Shown here: one piece after another, positions 43,092-51,864 of the stretch | How the letters are laid out: each line of letters opens with the position of its first letter | How positions within the stretch are numbered: position 1 is the first letter of the stretch | Assembly: GCA_002409325.1 (NCBI GenBank) | Contig: DHUU01000003.1 | Location: forward strand, 1-64,000 | Length of the DNA: 64,000 nt | From: Bacteroidales bacterium UBA5226 | GTDB taxonomy: Bacteria; Bacteroidota; Bacteroidia; Bacteroidales; UBA932 | Direction of reading: 5' to 3' | Translations under genes and position numbers: made by a program | The notes under the pieces: model-generated | What the model was told of the DNA's origin: nothing | Databases searched by the model: none | Seen by the model: only the letters and a program-made list of their open reading frames with translations

Positions 43092-43750
43092 AGTATGAAA
43101 ATTTTAAACGCGCCTCCCAGCATGAGCAGAATACCTGCAAAAACAAGCCACCGCCACGGTTGCCGCGTTACCATGACAATACAGTAATCGCTGTCACTGC
43201 CTTTTGAGATGTCGTAATCTGCAAGGTAAACCTGATATCCCCTGAAATGCACCGGATGGTTCACGCGCAGTGTTTTGGAATGTTCGAGGCCTGCGTGGCG
43301 AAGAATGATCTGTGCCCTGTATTCCATCGGTTCCCCGGTCTGGTAACGGTTGACCTGGAAATCTTCCAGACGCATTCCAAAAGGAAGCTCGGTCTGTGTA
43401 TATTCCTCACGGTGGACCAGAACCCGGGTAAGGGATGCATCGGCAGTGCCCAGCATACCTGCCCACAAGGCAAGCCATAAGCCAAAACCGGCCAGTGAGA
43501 ACCTGCGGAACAGGCGCGAGGCAAGCACGGTCAGAAACCATGTCAGAACAATTACAAAAGGCCAGGAACGGGTAAAGGATGCCTGCGAGGGCATAAAACC
43601 CTGCACCAGGGCTGCTGCAATTAACAAAAACAGGGCAACTGTCATGTGCCTGTCAGAGGAGAGGCTTTTAAACCTCCAGGCAGCAAAGACTATGGATAAA
43701 CCAATGATAAGGTTAACGGGGAAAGCAAAAAGTACTGTGTTAATGGTCAT
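43088..43750 (-). CDS. ResB-like cytochrome c biogenesis protein, short form
   Basis: This 220-residue protein has three or four N-terminal helices, a periplasmic domain (about 115-190, with RLEDFQVNRYQTGEPMEY and HPVHFRGYQVYLADYD) and a last helix. This is the short ResB form found in Bacteroidota and Epsilonproteobacteria-type CcsBA systems. It is the first gene of the ccs-peroxidase operon and overlaps ccsA by 4 bases. Confidence 0.85.
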   Translation of the reverse strand: MTINTVLFAFPVNLIIGLSIVFAAWRFKSLSSDRHMTVALFLLIAAALVQGFMPSQASFTRSWPFVIVLTWFLTVLASRLFRRFSLAGFGLWLALWAGMLGTADASLTRVLVHREEYTQTELPFGMRLEDFQVNRYQTGEPMEYRAQIILRHAGLEHSKTLRVNHPVHFRGYQVYLADYDISKGSDSDYCIVMVTRQPWRWLVFAGILLMLGGAFKIFIL

Positions 43751-43803
43751 ATTGCGGCATTAATGGTCACCTTGGGGAACACACTATTTATACACAAATA
43801 TAG

Positions 43804-43811
43804 TATCTTTG
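43804..43811 (+). promoter_or_regulatory. -7 box of the FkbM gene
   Basis: TATCTTTG is a full TAnnTTTG match 5 bases before the ATG at 43817, implying a very short leader. It supports the 43817 start over an ATG 54 bases upstream. Confidence 0.5.
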
Positions 43812-43816
43812 CTGTA

Positions 43817-44959
43817 ATGGAAAAATTAAATATCGTCAGCAGCAGTAGCAAAGACGATGCTTTGACAGAAGAACTGAAACGGTCCGGTTTACCGGTCGTA
43901 CTGTACGGCATAGGGCTGATTGCAGACACAGCCCGGATCTTTTTGCAGAAAAGAGGAATCCCGGTTTCATGCCGGGTGGTTGACGACAAATACCTGGACC
44001 CTGTCTGGCGCCATACAGGTAGCGATCGTATCTTGTCCATTTCTCAGTTGCAGAAGGAGTTCAGTGTCTATAACCTGCTGCTGTGCTTTTTCGGGGGATA
44101 TAAGAACGACCTACAGCCATACCACCAGCTTTTTCCGGGGGCCCGGACGGTAGATTTTCTTTCTTCCATATATGAAGGAGGCGCACTCCAGGCTATGGAA
44201 TCATCCTATGTTCTGGCCCATAAACCGTCATTTGACAGGGTTTATGATCTGCTTGAGGACTCCTTGTCCCGGGACAGCATGCAAGCTTACATCAACGCCA
44301 AAATCAACAAAGACGCCAGTTACCTTTTTCCCTTTGTCCGAAGACCGCAGTATTTTTCTGAAATCAACCAGGTACCGGCACTTAAACTTCATCAAAATGA
44401 AATCCTGGTCAATTGCGGGGCTTTTACCGGGGACACCATCAAAGATTTTCTGGAAGTGACTTCCTGCCGTTTCGGCAAGATTTATGCCTGCGAACCAGAC
44501 AGTGTCAACCTGCAAAAGCTCACCCGGTTTATCCAGTCTGCAGGAATAGCGGAGCGTACAGAAATTGTTCCCAAATGTATCTCGGACAAAGCCGAAACAG
44601 TCTATTTCCTGAATCAGGGCAGCATGCTTTCCCGCGAGGCAGAAGCACCCGGTCAGGACGTTGTGACCATGCAGGCCGATACCATTGACAATATCCTGGA
44701 TTCCAGGCCGGCAAGCCTGATTGTGATGGATGTGGAGGGCAACGAACTCAAAGCCCTGGAGGGTGCACGTAAAACCATTCTGGCGCATCGACCCCTGCTG
44801 GCCCTGGCTGCGTACCATAAAAAGGACGATCTGCCGGTTCTTTCATCATTTCTTAAAGACCTGCTCCCCGCGTACCGCTTCTACTTTCGGGTGCACAAAC
44901 CCATGGCCATAGATGCCGTACTGTATGCCAGCGTAAGGAATGAGCAAATCCCCGAATAA
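43817..44959 (+). CDS. FkbM family methyltransferase
   Basis: The ATG at 43817 gives 380 residues. The C-terminal half (about 190-350) is a SAM-dependent FkbM methyltransferase, with the SAM-binding motif VNCGAFTGDT and the segments YACEPDSVNLQKL and IVMDVEGNELKALEGA. The N-terminal part (1-120) looks like a nucleotide-binding-type alpha/beta domain (VVLYGIGLIADTARIFL). Such proteins often O-methylate sugars in surface glycans, but no glycan cluster is nearby, so the substrate is open. It is a single gene with its own promoter and terminator. Confidence 0.85.
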   Translation: MEKLNIVSSSSKDDALTEELKRSGLPVVLYGIGLIADTARIFLQKRGIPVSCRVVDDKYLDPVWRHTGSDRILSISQLQKEFSVYNLLLCFFGGYKNDLQPYHQLFPGARTVDFLSSIYEGGALQAMESSYVLAHKPSFDRVYDLLEDSLSRDSMQAYINAKINKDASYLFPFVRRPQYFSEINQVPALKLHQNEILVNCGAFTGDTIKDFLEVTSCRFGKIYACEPDSVNLQKLTRFIQSAGIAERTEIVPKCISDKAETVYFLNQGSMLSREAEAPGQDVVTMQADTIDNILDSRPASLIVMDVEGNELKALEGARKTILAHRPLLALAAYHKKDDLPVLSSFLKDLLPAYRFYFRVHKPMAIDAVLYASVRNEQIPE

Positions 44960-44987
44960 AAAAACCGGCCTAAAGCCGGTTTTTTCT
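44957..44987. terminator. Bidirectional terminator between FkbM and tRNA-Cys
   Basis: AAAACCGGC (44961-44969) pairs with GCCGGTTTT (44975-44983) around a 5-base loop. It is flanked by A and T runs, so it can stop transcripts from both sides. Confidence 0.85.
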
Positions 44988-44988
44988 G

Positions 44989-45059
44989 AGGTACCCAGCG
45001 GAATCGAACCGCTGTACTCGGTTTTGCAGACCGATGCCTAACCACTCGGCCAGGGTACC
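44989..45059 (-). tRNA. tRNA-Cys (anticodon GCA)
   Basis: This 71-base gene reads on the minus strand. The acceptor stem GGTACCC/GGGTACC, the anticodon arm TCGGT/ACCGA with loop CTGCAAA (anticodon GCA, plus 45025-45027), and the T loop GGTTCGATTCC are all visible. The discriminator is U73, as expected for Cys. CCA is not encoded (the next bases read CAG), unlike tRNA-Leu in this window. Confidence 0.96.
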
Positions 45060-45076
45060 AGTTCCTAAAAGGAATG

Positions 45077-45084
45077 CAAAGTTA
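45077..45084 (-). promoter_or_regulatory. -7 box for tRNA-Cys
   Basis: The minus strand reads TAACTTTG, a full TAnnTTTG match, 17 bases before the tRNA. It overlaps the stop codon of the exonuclease-fRMsr gene. Confidence 0.5.
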
Positions 45085-46128
45085 GTAAATATTTTTAAAA
45101 AGTCCGGCAAGTTCTTCCAGATACCTTCTGTCCATCTGGTCAAAAGTTCCGGGTTTCTCTGAATCAATGTCCATGACAGCAGTCAGTTCACCTTTTTTGT
45201 CAAACACGGGTACAACAATCTCGGAACGGGAACGGGAACTGCAGGCAATATGCCCGGGAAATTTATCCACATCCGGAACGATTATCGTCTGACGCTGTTT
45301 CCAGCATGTGCCACATACCCCGCGGGCAAAAGGTATTCGGGTACAGGCAACAGGTCCCTGGAAAGGACCCAGTACCAATTCCCTCGATTTGTTGTCGACC
45401 CGGTAGAAACCAACCCACCAGAATTTGAACGTTTCTTTAATCAGGGCACTTACATTGGCCATATTGGCTACTATGTCCGGCTCATCCCTGAGCAGAGAAG
45501 CGGCACAGACCAGGACCTCTTCGTACATCCGCTGCCGGGGTGATTTCTTTTCTATGCTGTGGGCAATCAGTGTGATGTAAATAGAATAACACACGTAGGC
45601 ATCTGTAGCGGCATACAGTGCCTGTGCCCCGGACAGGGGGTAGGCTTCCCAATTGGTAATCTGTTGGGATTTACTGATCCTTTTCCCCAGGATAATAGCC
45701 GACATCTTCTTGACACTTTTTTCTACTATCCCATATTCCTGAACCATATCCTGCAGGTCTACGAAACCTGCCGGATTAAAGGGCGCATAACGCTGAAGTC
45801 CTGCGATATCGTCCCTGACGGCAGCGCCCACCTTGATAATTGCCGGATCACTCAGGATGGCCAGTATTTCCGGAGGAAGCCCCGTCTTTTTCAAATGGAT
45901 CAGGTAAGAACACGCTCCGTCAGAGAACTGTAGCAGGGCGGGCATATACATCCTGCCTGATGAAAACCGGGGTTTTGTTTCAGTATCAAAGCCCAGGACA
46001 GGCTGAAGGGAAAGGTACTGAGCAGCTTGCGCAACCTGGCTCCTTGTTGTTACCGTGTTAATCTGCCCTTTTAGCTCCACCTGCGGTAGGGATTCCACAA
46101 CGTGGTTGTCAATTGTCGATACAAACAT
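45082..46128 (-). CDS. Fusion of RNase D-like 3'-5' exonuclease and free methionine-(R)-sulfoxide reductase
   Basis: This 348-residue protein joins two enzymes. Residues 25-195 are a DEDDy exonuclease, with D48 and E50 (GFDTETK), D106 or D107 (VRDDIAGL), and Y172 and D176 (LYAATDAY). Residues 198-348 are a GAF-type free methionine sulfoxide reductase. Its three expected cysteines are C262, C272 and C296, spaced 10 and 24 apart exactly as C84, C94 and C118 of the E. coli enzyme, in the conserved GPVACTRIPF and FPGHIAC settings. The reductase part begins almost at its usual N-terminus (MYEEVLVCAASL), with no linker. Met201 (45528) could be an internal start. The start overlaps the lipoprotein gene by 20 bases. 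Confidence 0.88.
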   Translation of the reverse strand: MFVSTIDNHVVESLPQVELKGQINTVTTRSQVAQAAQYLSLQPVLGFDTETKPRFSSGRMYMPALLQFSDGACSYLIHLKKTGLPPEILAILSDPAIIKVGAAVRDDIAGLQRYAPFNPAGFVDLQDMVQEYGIVEKSVKKMSAIILGKRISKSQQITNWEAYPLSGAQALYAATDAYVCYSIYITLIAHSIEKKSPRQRMYEEVLVCAASLLRDEPDIVANMANVSALIKETFKFWWVGFYRVDNKSRELVLGPFQGPVACTRIPFARGVCGTCWKQRQTIIVPDVDKFPGHIACSSRSRSEIVVPVFDKKGELTAVMDIDSEKPGTFDQMDRRYLEELAGLFKNIY

Positions 46129-47173
46129 TAAGCAATGGGTATTTTGTCAGATCTGGTTTTTCTAAGGCGTAGATCCTTACACAGGATGGAGTCGTGCGGA
46201 AGGCAGCCAGCCTTTCATCCCTCAGGGCCCTGTAAAGTTGTATGCCGGCTTCTATTTGCGGTTCTATCAGAATCACGTCTGAATCTATAAGATGCCTGTA
46301 AATGTAGCGGTTATCACTGCGGTAATTCCTCAGAAACGTGATCGATTCCGGGATAATCTTCCGGTGTTGTTGTATGGGATGAGCTCCTAAAATAATATAT
46401 TTTAGCCGGGGATGGCTGTTGTCCAGCAACTGGTCTGCCAGGGAAGTCATGGCCTTATGGATGGTTTTTTCACTGGAGCGGCCTTCAATGGGAGTATACT
46501 CCTGGAAAGCCACTGCCGTCTCTTCTTCAAGACAATCATAGGCGTTGAGTGAAAAAGCACCGGCAGTTGAAATAACCCCCACCGTCACGCGGTTGTTCCG
46601 CTGGTTGTGGTTACTGCGAATATAGCTGAAAGCCTTGTCATTGCCTGCTTGCAGTACATTGATTGTAATGATTCCCAGTTTACCCAATTCAATAAGGTTC
46701 CTTATATCCTCATACACCTGCATGGTAACCAGATCGCCTGCCACCACCAAAGCTTTAACCGGAGGCCTATGGTCCTGCCAGCGGAACAATCCTGCAATCT
46801 GCAGGATCATATCTTCACGCGACGGATCATTTAAGGGGGGGAGACAGTAAAAATCAATATGTTCTCCTGCGAAATCTTTGATTCCATCGGCCCCGGGCTT
46901 CCCGGTAATATTATCAAATTCATCCAGTTCCAGCAGGATTTCCACCACCTGCAGATCATCTTCAGAAGTGCCAAAGACACCAATGGGAAGGTTCTCCCTG
47001 TTTGTGGCGTAGTCTTTAGTGTTGATGTAATGGGCCGAGGTGGTATCTTTCAGTATCTCTTCTATGACCGGCAGTGGCCCGGCAACTTCCTGCCCGCCGC
47101 CTTTGCAGCTGCTCACCGGAACGCCTGAGCCCAGGAGCAATAGCAATATGATATTTCTTATGGGGTCAGTCAT
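46109..47173 (-). CDS. Hypothetical lipoprotein between purM and the exonuclease fusion
   Basis: The ATG at 47173 gives 354 residues with a lipoprotein signal (MTDPIRNIILLLLLGSGVPVSSC reduced here to the lipobox VSSC, about residue 23). The mature part alternates predicted strands and helices (for example VKALVVAGDLVTMQVYEDI and RVTVGVISTAGAF), like a type I periplasmic binding fold. I do not recognise a family. It overlaps purM by 8 bases and the exonuclease gene by 20 bases, so all three share a message. Confidence 0.65.
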   Translation of the reverse strand: MTDPIRNIILLLLLGSGVPVSSCKGGGQEVAGPLPVIEEILKDTTSAHYINTKDYATNRENLPIGVFGTSEDDLQVVEILLELDEFDNITGKPGADGIKDFAGEHIDFYCLPPLNDPSREDMILQIAGLFRWQDHRPPVKALVVAGDLVTMQVYEDIRNLIELGKLGIITINVLQAGNDKAFSYIRSNHNQRNNRVTVGVISTAGAFSLNAYDCLEEETAVAFQEYTPIEGRSSEKTIHKAMTSLADQLLDNSHPRLKYIILGAHPIQQHRKIIPESITFLRNYRSDNRYIYRHLIDSDVILIEPQIEAGIQLYRALRDERLAAFRTTPSCVRIYALEKPDLTKYPLLNVCIDN

Positions 47174-48359
47174 TTTGATCGTATGTAAACGTTCCATAGG
47201 AACTTTCAACGGTAACCCTTCGTCCAGCCCGCGCTTCCACCCTCCCTATGACCTGTGCTTGAAGGTCAAAGCCTGCGGCTATGGAGCATATCACTGGAGC
47301 TAATGCTGCGGGAACATACAATTCCATCCTGTGCCCCATGTTGAAGACGGTGTACATCTCTTTCCAAAGTGTTCCGCTAATTTCCTGTATCCTGCGGAAC
47401 AGCGGAGGAACAGGAAACAGGTTATCCTTGATCACATGCAGGTCGTCAACGAAATGAAGCACTTTGGTCTGGCCGCCGCCCGTACAGTGCACCATACCGT
47501 GCACAGAACTTCTGCAGGATTCCAATATGGACCTGATAACCGGTGCATAGGTGCGGGTAGGGGACAGGACCAGTTTCCCATAGGTCAATCCTGTTTCAGG
47601 TTCAATATCGGTCAGCTCGCGTGTACCGCAATATACCATTTCATGGGGTATGCCATCGTCGTAACTTTCAGGAAACATGCGGGCCACACTTTTATCAAAC
47701 ACATCGTGTCTGGCGCTGGTCAGACCGTTGCTGCCTATCCCGCTGTTATAAGTATCTTCATAGGCTGTTTGTCCATAGGATGACAGCCCCACAACAACAT
47801 CCCCTTCCCTTATACGGGCGTTGTCAATAATCTGGTCGCGCCGGATGCGGGCACAAACGGTGCTGTCAACAATCACTGTGCGGACAAGGTCGCCCACATC
47901 GGCAGTTTCCCCGCCTGTTAGTTCCAGGGGTATTCCCAAAGCCTGCATTTTCTCACAGAAATGCCTGCCGCCCTGTATGATAGCCTTAATGACTTCCCCG
48001 GGCACCAGGCGCTTGTTCCTTCCAATGGTGGAACTTAGAAGTATGTTTTCTGTTATGCCCACGCATAGCAAGTCGTCCAGGTTCATCACTATGGCATCCT
48101 GTGCAATGCCTTCCCAGACGCTCAGTTCACCCGTTTTTTTCCAGTAGCTGTATGCAAGTGAGGATTTGGTGCCGGCTCCGTCTGCATGCATGACAAGGCA
48201 GTAGTCCCGCTCACCTGCCAGCACGTCTGGGATAACCTGGCAAAAAGCTTTCGGATACAGCCCACGGGACAATCCTTCAAGTGCATCATGCACTTCGCTC
48301 TTGGAAGAGGATACCCCGCGCTTACTGTATTTACCGGCTTCAAGATCGTTCATGCTCAT
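47166..48359 (-). CDS. purM: Phosphoribosylformylglycinamidine cyclo-ligase (AIR synthase)
   Basis: This 397-residue enzyme closes the imidazole ring in purine synthesis. It is the longer Bacteroidota form. The N-terminal glycine/ATP region is seen in GAGTKSSLAY, the family signature in ELTGGETADVGD, and the C-terminal AIRS domain around HCTGGGQTKVLHF. A second ATG two codons on (48353) is also possible. It starts 12 bases after the glnN stop and overlaps the lipoprotein gene. Confidence 0.93.
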   Translation of the reverse strand: MSMNDLEAGKYSKRGVSSSKSEVHDALEGLSRGLYPKAFCQVIPDVLAGERDYCLVMHADGAGTKSSLAYSYWKKTGELSVWEGIAQDAIVMNLDDLLCVGITENILLSSTIGRNKRLVPGEVIKAIIQGGRHFCEKMQALGIPLELTGGETADVGDLVRTVIVDSTVCARIRRDQIIDNARIREGDVVVGLSSYGQTAYEDTYNSGIGSNGLTSARHDVFDKSVARMFPESYDDGIPHEMVYCGTRELTDIEPETGLTYGKLVLSPTRTYAPVIRSILESCRSSVHGMVHCTGGGQTKVLHFVDDLHVIKDNLFPVPPLFRRIQEISGTLWKEMYTVFNMGHRMELYVPAALAPVICSIAAGFDLQAQVIGRVEARAGRRVTVESSYGTFTYDQND

Positions 48360-48371
48360 GATTTAAAGGCT

Positions 48372-50555
48372 TTATCTGAGGAACAGCAGCTCCCTGTATT
48401 TTGGAAGCGGCCACAATTCATCATCCACTATCATCTCCAGGTGGTCTGCACAAACGCGGATATGCTCCATCACAGGTACCACTGCTGCAGCATATTCGCG
48501 GGCTCTTTCGTGCAACGATTCCACTTTATTGGCTTTCTTACGGGCTTCAATTAAAAGATGTACAAGGTTCCTTATTTCATTCACGTAGCCAGCTGTGATC
48601 CTCAAGGCTTTCAACTGTGTAGAGACCAGCTCTTCGTATTCGGCAGCCGGAAACACATCCCTTAATCCTTTTACATTTTCAAGCAGCATGTTTTCATGGC
48701 GGATGGCAGTAGGTACAAAATGGTTGATTGCTAGATCGCCAAGCACCCGGGCTTCAATCTGCAATTTTTTGACGTACATCTGATTTTTTACCTCGTACCT
48801 GGCCTCCAGTTCGCGGCGGTTCATCACACACATTTCCTCCATCAGGGCAATGGTTTTCTCCTCCAGCAATGCAATGGTCGATGCAGGTACATCCTCTATC
48901 CCGCGTAATCCCCGCTTTTCGGCCTCCTGCTGCCATTGCTCGCTGTACCCGTTTCCTTCAAAGCGGATATCCCTGGATTCCTTAACAAATTTCTGTATGG
49001 TCTTCATCAGGGCGTCTTCCAGCCGCATACCTTTTTCTACATCTTTATCAACCAGGATTTTAAACATTTTCAATTGCTGGGCCACCGCGGTGTTGAGGAA
49101 CAACATCGCCGAGGCAGCGTTTGCCGAGGCGCCTATGGCCCTGAATTCAAAGCGGTCCCCGGTAAAGGCAAAGGGTGAGGTGCGGTTCCTGTCGGTGTTG
49201 TCGGGAAAGATCTCGGGAACCATTCCCACCACATCCAGACGAGACTGCTCACTTCCCTTGTTCCGCCTCGGCCCTCCCTTATCAATAACGTTCAGTAATT
49301 CATCAAGGGTACTTCCCATAAAAGCTGATAGCACAGACGGAGGTGCCTCGGCTCCGCCAAGGCGGTAAGAATTGCTGAGGCTCGCAACTGCAGACATGAT
49401 CAAAAAGTGGTATTGGTGCACCGCTTTGAGCGTGCAGGCAATAAAGCTAAGGAATTGCAGGTTGTCCTGGGGCGTTTTCCCCGGAGACAACACGTTTATC
49501 CCCTTGTTGGTGCAGAGGCTCCAGTTGCAGTGCTTGCCCGATCCGTTGATTTCGGCGTATGGTTTTTCGTGGAAGATGACCTTCAGGTTGTGTTTTTTGG
49601 CCAGTTTTCTCATCACCATCATGATCATCTGGTTATGGTCAACGGCCAGGTTGGCTTCCTCGTGGTAGGGGGCAAATTCAAACTGGTTGGGAGCCACTTC
49701 GTTGTGGCGGGTTTTTATGTATACGCCCAACTTGTAGGCTTCGGTTTCGAAATCTTTCATAAAAGCCATGACCCGGGAAGGTATGTTCCCGAAATAATGG
49801 TCTTCCAGTTGTTGGTCCTTTGCAGCGGTGTGGCCCTGCAATGTTCTGTCGCAGAGCATAAGGTCCGGCCGGGCACGGTAAAGGGCCAGATCCACCACAA
49901 AATATTCCTGTTCCAGACCATATATCACATTGACACTTTCTGTCCCGGGATCAAAAAAGCGGGCCACCGCTGTGGCAGCCTGGTCAAGGACCTGCAGGGA
50001 TTTCAGGTGCGGGGTCTTGATGTCCAGGGCATCTCCTGTATAGGAAACAAAGATGGTTGGAATACAAAGCGTCTGATCCATTATAAAGGCAGGAGAACCC
50101 GGATCCCAGGCAGTATAGCCGCGGGCTTCAAAGGTATTGCGCAACCCACCGCTGGGAAAGCTCGATGCATCGGGTTCCTGCTGCATGAGTGAATCTCCGA
50201 CGAATTGTTCTATGGCACAACCGTTTGAATACGGACGTATGAAGGCTTCGTGCTTTTCTGCCGTAGTCTCGTTCAGGGGGTGAAACCAGTGTGTATAATG
50301 GGTTGCCCCGCGTTCCATAGCCCACGAACGCATTCCTTCTGCAACGTGGGAGGCAACGTTCCGGTCAATTTTGCATTTCTTTTCAATAGCCCGAACTACA
50401 GAATCATATGCTTCTTCCGGAAGGTAATTCTTCATTTTTTTCAGATCAAAAACATTTAGTCCGAAAAAAGAGGAAATTGGTTTGTTTTCTATACAGAAAC
50501 GTTCTGCCTTGTGTGAGGAAAACTCTGATAGTGCTTTGTGTCTGAATGATGACAT
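48372..50555 (-). CDS. glnN: Glutamine synthetase type III
   Basis: This 727-residue GSIII makes glutamine from glutamate, ammonia and ATP and forms large dodecamers. Typical GSIII segments are seen: IKTRHNEVAPNQFEFAP, HEKPYAEINGSGKHCNWSL and TGDRFEFRAIGAS. The long C-terminal region is helical. Full length. It has a large upstream region shared with the divergent aminotransferase gene. It is followed 12 bases later by purM, whose pathway consumes glutamine, so joint control would make sense. Confidence 0.96.
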   Translation of the reverse strand: MSSFRHKALSEFSSHKAERFCIENKPISSFFGLNVFDLKKMKNYLPEEAYDSVVRAIEKKCKIDRNVASHVAEGMRSWAMERGATHYTHWFHPLNETTAEKHEAFIRPYSNGCAIEQFVGDSLMQQEPDASSFPSGGLRNTFEARGYTAWDPGSPAFIMDQTLCIPTIFVSYTGDALDIKTPHLKSLQVLDQAATAVARFFDPGTESVNVIYGLEQEYFVVDLALYRARPDLMLCDRTLQGHTAAKDQQLEDHYFGNIPSRVMAFMKDFETEAYKLGVYIKTRHNEVAPNQFEFAPYHEEANLAVDHNQMIMMVMRKLAKKHNLKVIFHEKPYAEINGSGKHCNWSLCTNKGINVLSPGKTPQDNLQFLSFIACTLKAVHQYHFLIMSAVASLSNSYRLGGAEAPPSVLSAFMGSTLDELLNVIDKGGPRRNKGSEQSRLDVVGMVPEIFPDNTDRNRTSPFAFTGDRFEFRAIGASANAASAMLFLNTAVAQQLKMFKILVDKDVEKGMRLEDALMKTIQKFVKESRDIRFEGNGYSEQWQQEAEKRGLRGIEDVPASTIALLEEKTIALMEEMCVMNRRELEARYEVKNQMYVKKLQIEARVLGDLAINHFVPTAIRHENMLLENVKGLRDVFPAAEYEELVSTQLKALRITAGYVNEIRNLVHLLIEARKKANKVESLHERAREYAAAVVPVMEHIRVCADHLEMIVDDELWPLPKYRELLFLR

Positions 50556-50621
50556 CTAAAGATAATTATATGACCAGCAAAAATAGGAAATTTTTATTGT
50601 CTTTTGTTTAAAGAAACGCTT

Positions 50622-50629
50622 ATCTTTGC
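50622..50629 (+). promoter_or_regulatory. -7 box of the aminotransferase gene
   Basis: TATCTTTG is a full TAnnTTTG match about 30 bases before the ATG at 50659. A TTG near 50598-50600 lies about 21 bases upstream, slightly wider than the ideal 19. Confidence 0.6.
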
Positions 50630-50658
50630 GGATTAAATCTCACAAATCAATAATCACT

Positions 50659-51855
50659 ATGTTAGGTATATCTGAATTGTCAAGGAAAATGCCGGCATCT
50701 CCCATAAGAAAGCTGGTTCCTTATGCCGAGGCGGCAAAAAAACGCGGAATCAAAGTATATCACCTCAATATCGGCCAGCCCGATATCGATTCTCCCAAAG
50801 AAGCTTTGGAACCGATACGGAACATCAACCTCAAACTAGTTTCTTACCCGCATTCGGCAGGTATTGAATCATACCGCAGGGGTTTGGCAAAGTATTACCA
50901 AAATGTGGATATCAATCTTCAATACGACGAGATTATTGTTGCCATAGGTGGTTCCGAAGCTTTGCAGATAGGATTGAAGGTATGCTGCAATCCCGGTGAC
51001 GAAGTCATTGTTTTTGAACCTTTTTACACCAATTATAACACTTTTGGCCTGATGGCAGGCGTCAAGTTTGTACCCGTTACAACCACCATTGAAAACGGAT
51101 TTGCCCTGCCTGCCATGTCTGAAGTTGAAAAGTACATCACCCCCAGGACCAAAGCCATTCTGATAAACAGTCCGGGGAATCCCACAGGAACCCTGTACTC
51201 CAGGCATGACATACTTTTGTTAGGGGAGATTGTTAAGAAACACAATCTATTCCTGCTCTCAGACGAAGTTTACAGGGAGTTCTGCTATTCGGAGGAACCC
51301 CATTTTTCCTGCATGAACATACCCGGAGCAGAACAAAATGTTATTTTAATAGACTCAGTATCTAAACGCTACAGTCTTTGTGGCGTACGTATAGGATGCA
51401 TTGCTTCCCACAATAAGGAAGTGATGAGCGCTGTATTGCGTTTTGCCCAGGCCCGCCTGTGTGCTCCCGCCCTGGGGCAGATTGCCAGCGAAGGAGCCCT
51501 GGCCACTCCGCAGGAATATTTTGAAGCAGTTAAACAGGAATATATTGACAGGCGCAATCTGATGGTTGACCGGTTGAACAAAATCCCCGGCGTGTATTCC
51601 CCCATGCCCATGGGCGCTTTCTATACAACGGCCCGTCTGCCGGTTGATGATGCAGACAAATTTGCCCAATGGCTTCTGGAAAGCTTCAGCTACAAGGGCC
51701 AGACTGTGATGGTCGCTCCCGCTGCCGGTTTCTATGCCACACCAGGCAAAGGGATGGACGAAGTGCGTATTGCATACGTTCTTAGGAAAGAAGACATTTC
51801 CAATGCGATGGATTGCCTGGAAGAAGCACTAAAACAGTATCCCGGACGCCGATAA
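50659..51855 (+). CDS. PLP-dependent aminotransferase, class I/II
   Basis: The ATG at 50659 gives 398 residues. It is a fold type I aminotransferase of the aspartate/aromatic group. The PLP lysine lies in DSVSKRYSLCGVRIG. NSPGNPTGTLY and LLSDEVYREFCY hold the residues that bind the cofactor ring and nitrogen, and the C-terminal VRIAYVL carries the substrate carboxylate-binding arginine. Substrate cannot be fixed from sequence; aspartate is the common annotation. A TTG start 33 bases upstream was rejected. It is followed 9 bases later by the DMT-type gene. Confidence 0.9.
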   Translation: MLGISELSRKMPASPIRKLVPYAEAAKKRGIKVYHLNIGQPDIDSPKEALEPIRNINLKLVSYPHSAGIESYRRGLAKYYQNVDINLQYDEIIVAIGGSEALQIGLKVCCNPGDEVIVFEPFYTNYNTFGLMAGVKFVPVTTTIENGFALPAMSEVEKYITPRTKAILINSPGNPTGTLYSRHDILLLGEIVKKHNLFLLSDEVYREFCYSEEPHFSCMNIPGAEQNVILIDSVSKRYSLCGVRIGCIASHNKEVMSAVLRFAQARLCAPALGQIASEGALATPQEYFEAVKQEYIDRRNLMVDRLNKIPGVYSPMPMGAFYTTARLPVDDADKFAQWLLESFSYKGQTVMVAPAAGFYATPGKGMDEVRIAYVLRKEDISNAMDCLEEALKQYPGRR

Positions 51856-51864
51856 GCGGTTCAG

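Noticed and set aside
49407..50192. Open frame of 261 codons opposite glnN
   Set aside because: It lies wholly inside the well-supported glutamine synthetase gene on the other strand and its translation has no domain.
50578..50586. -7 box for glnN on the minus strand
   Set aside because: The element reads TATTTTTTG, one base too long for TAnnTTTG, so I did not list it.
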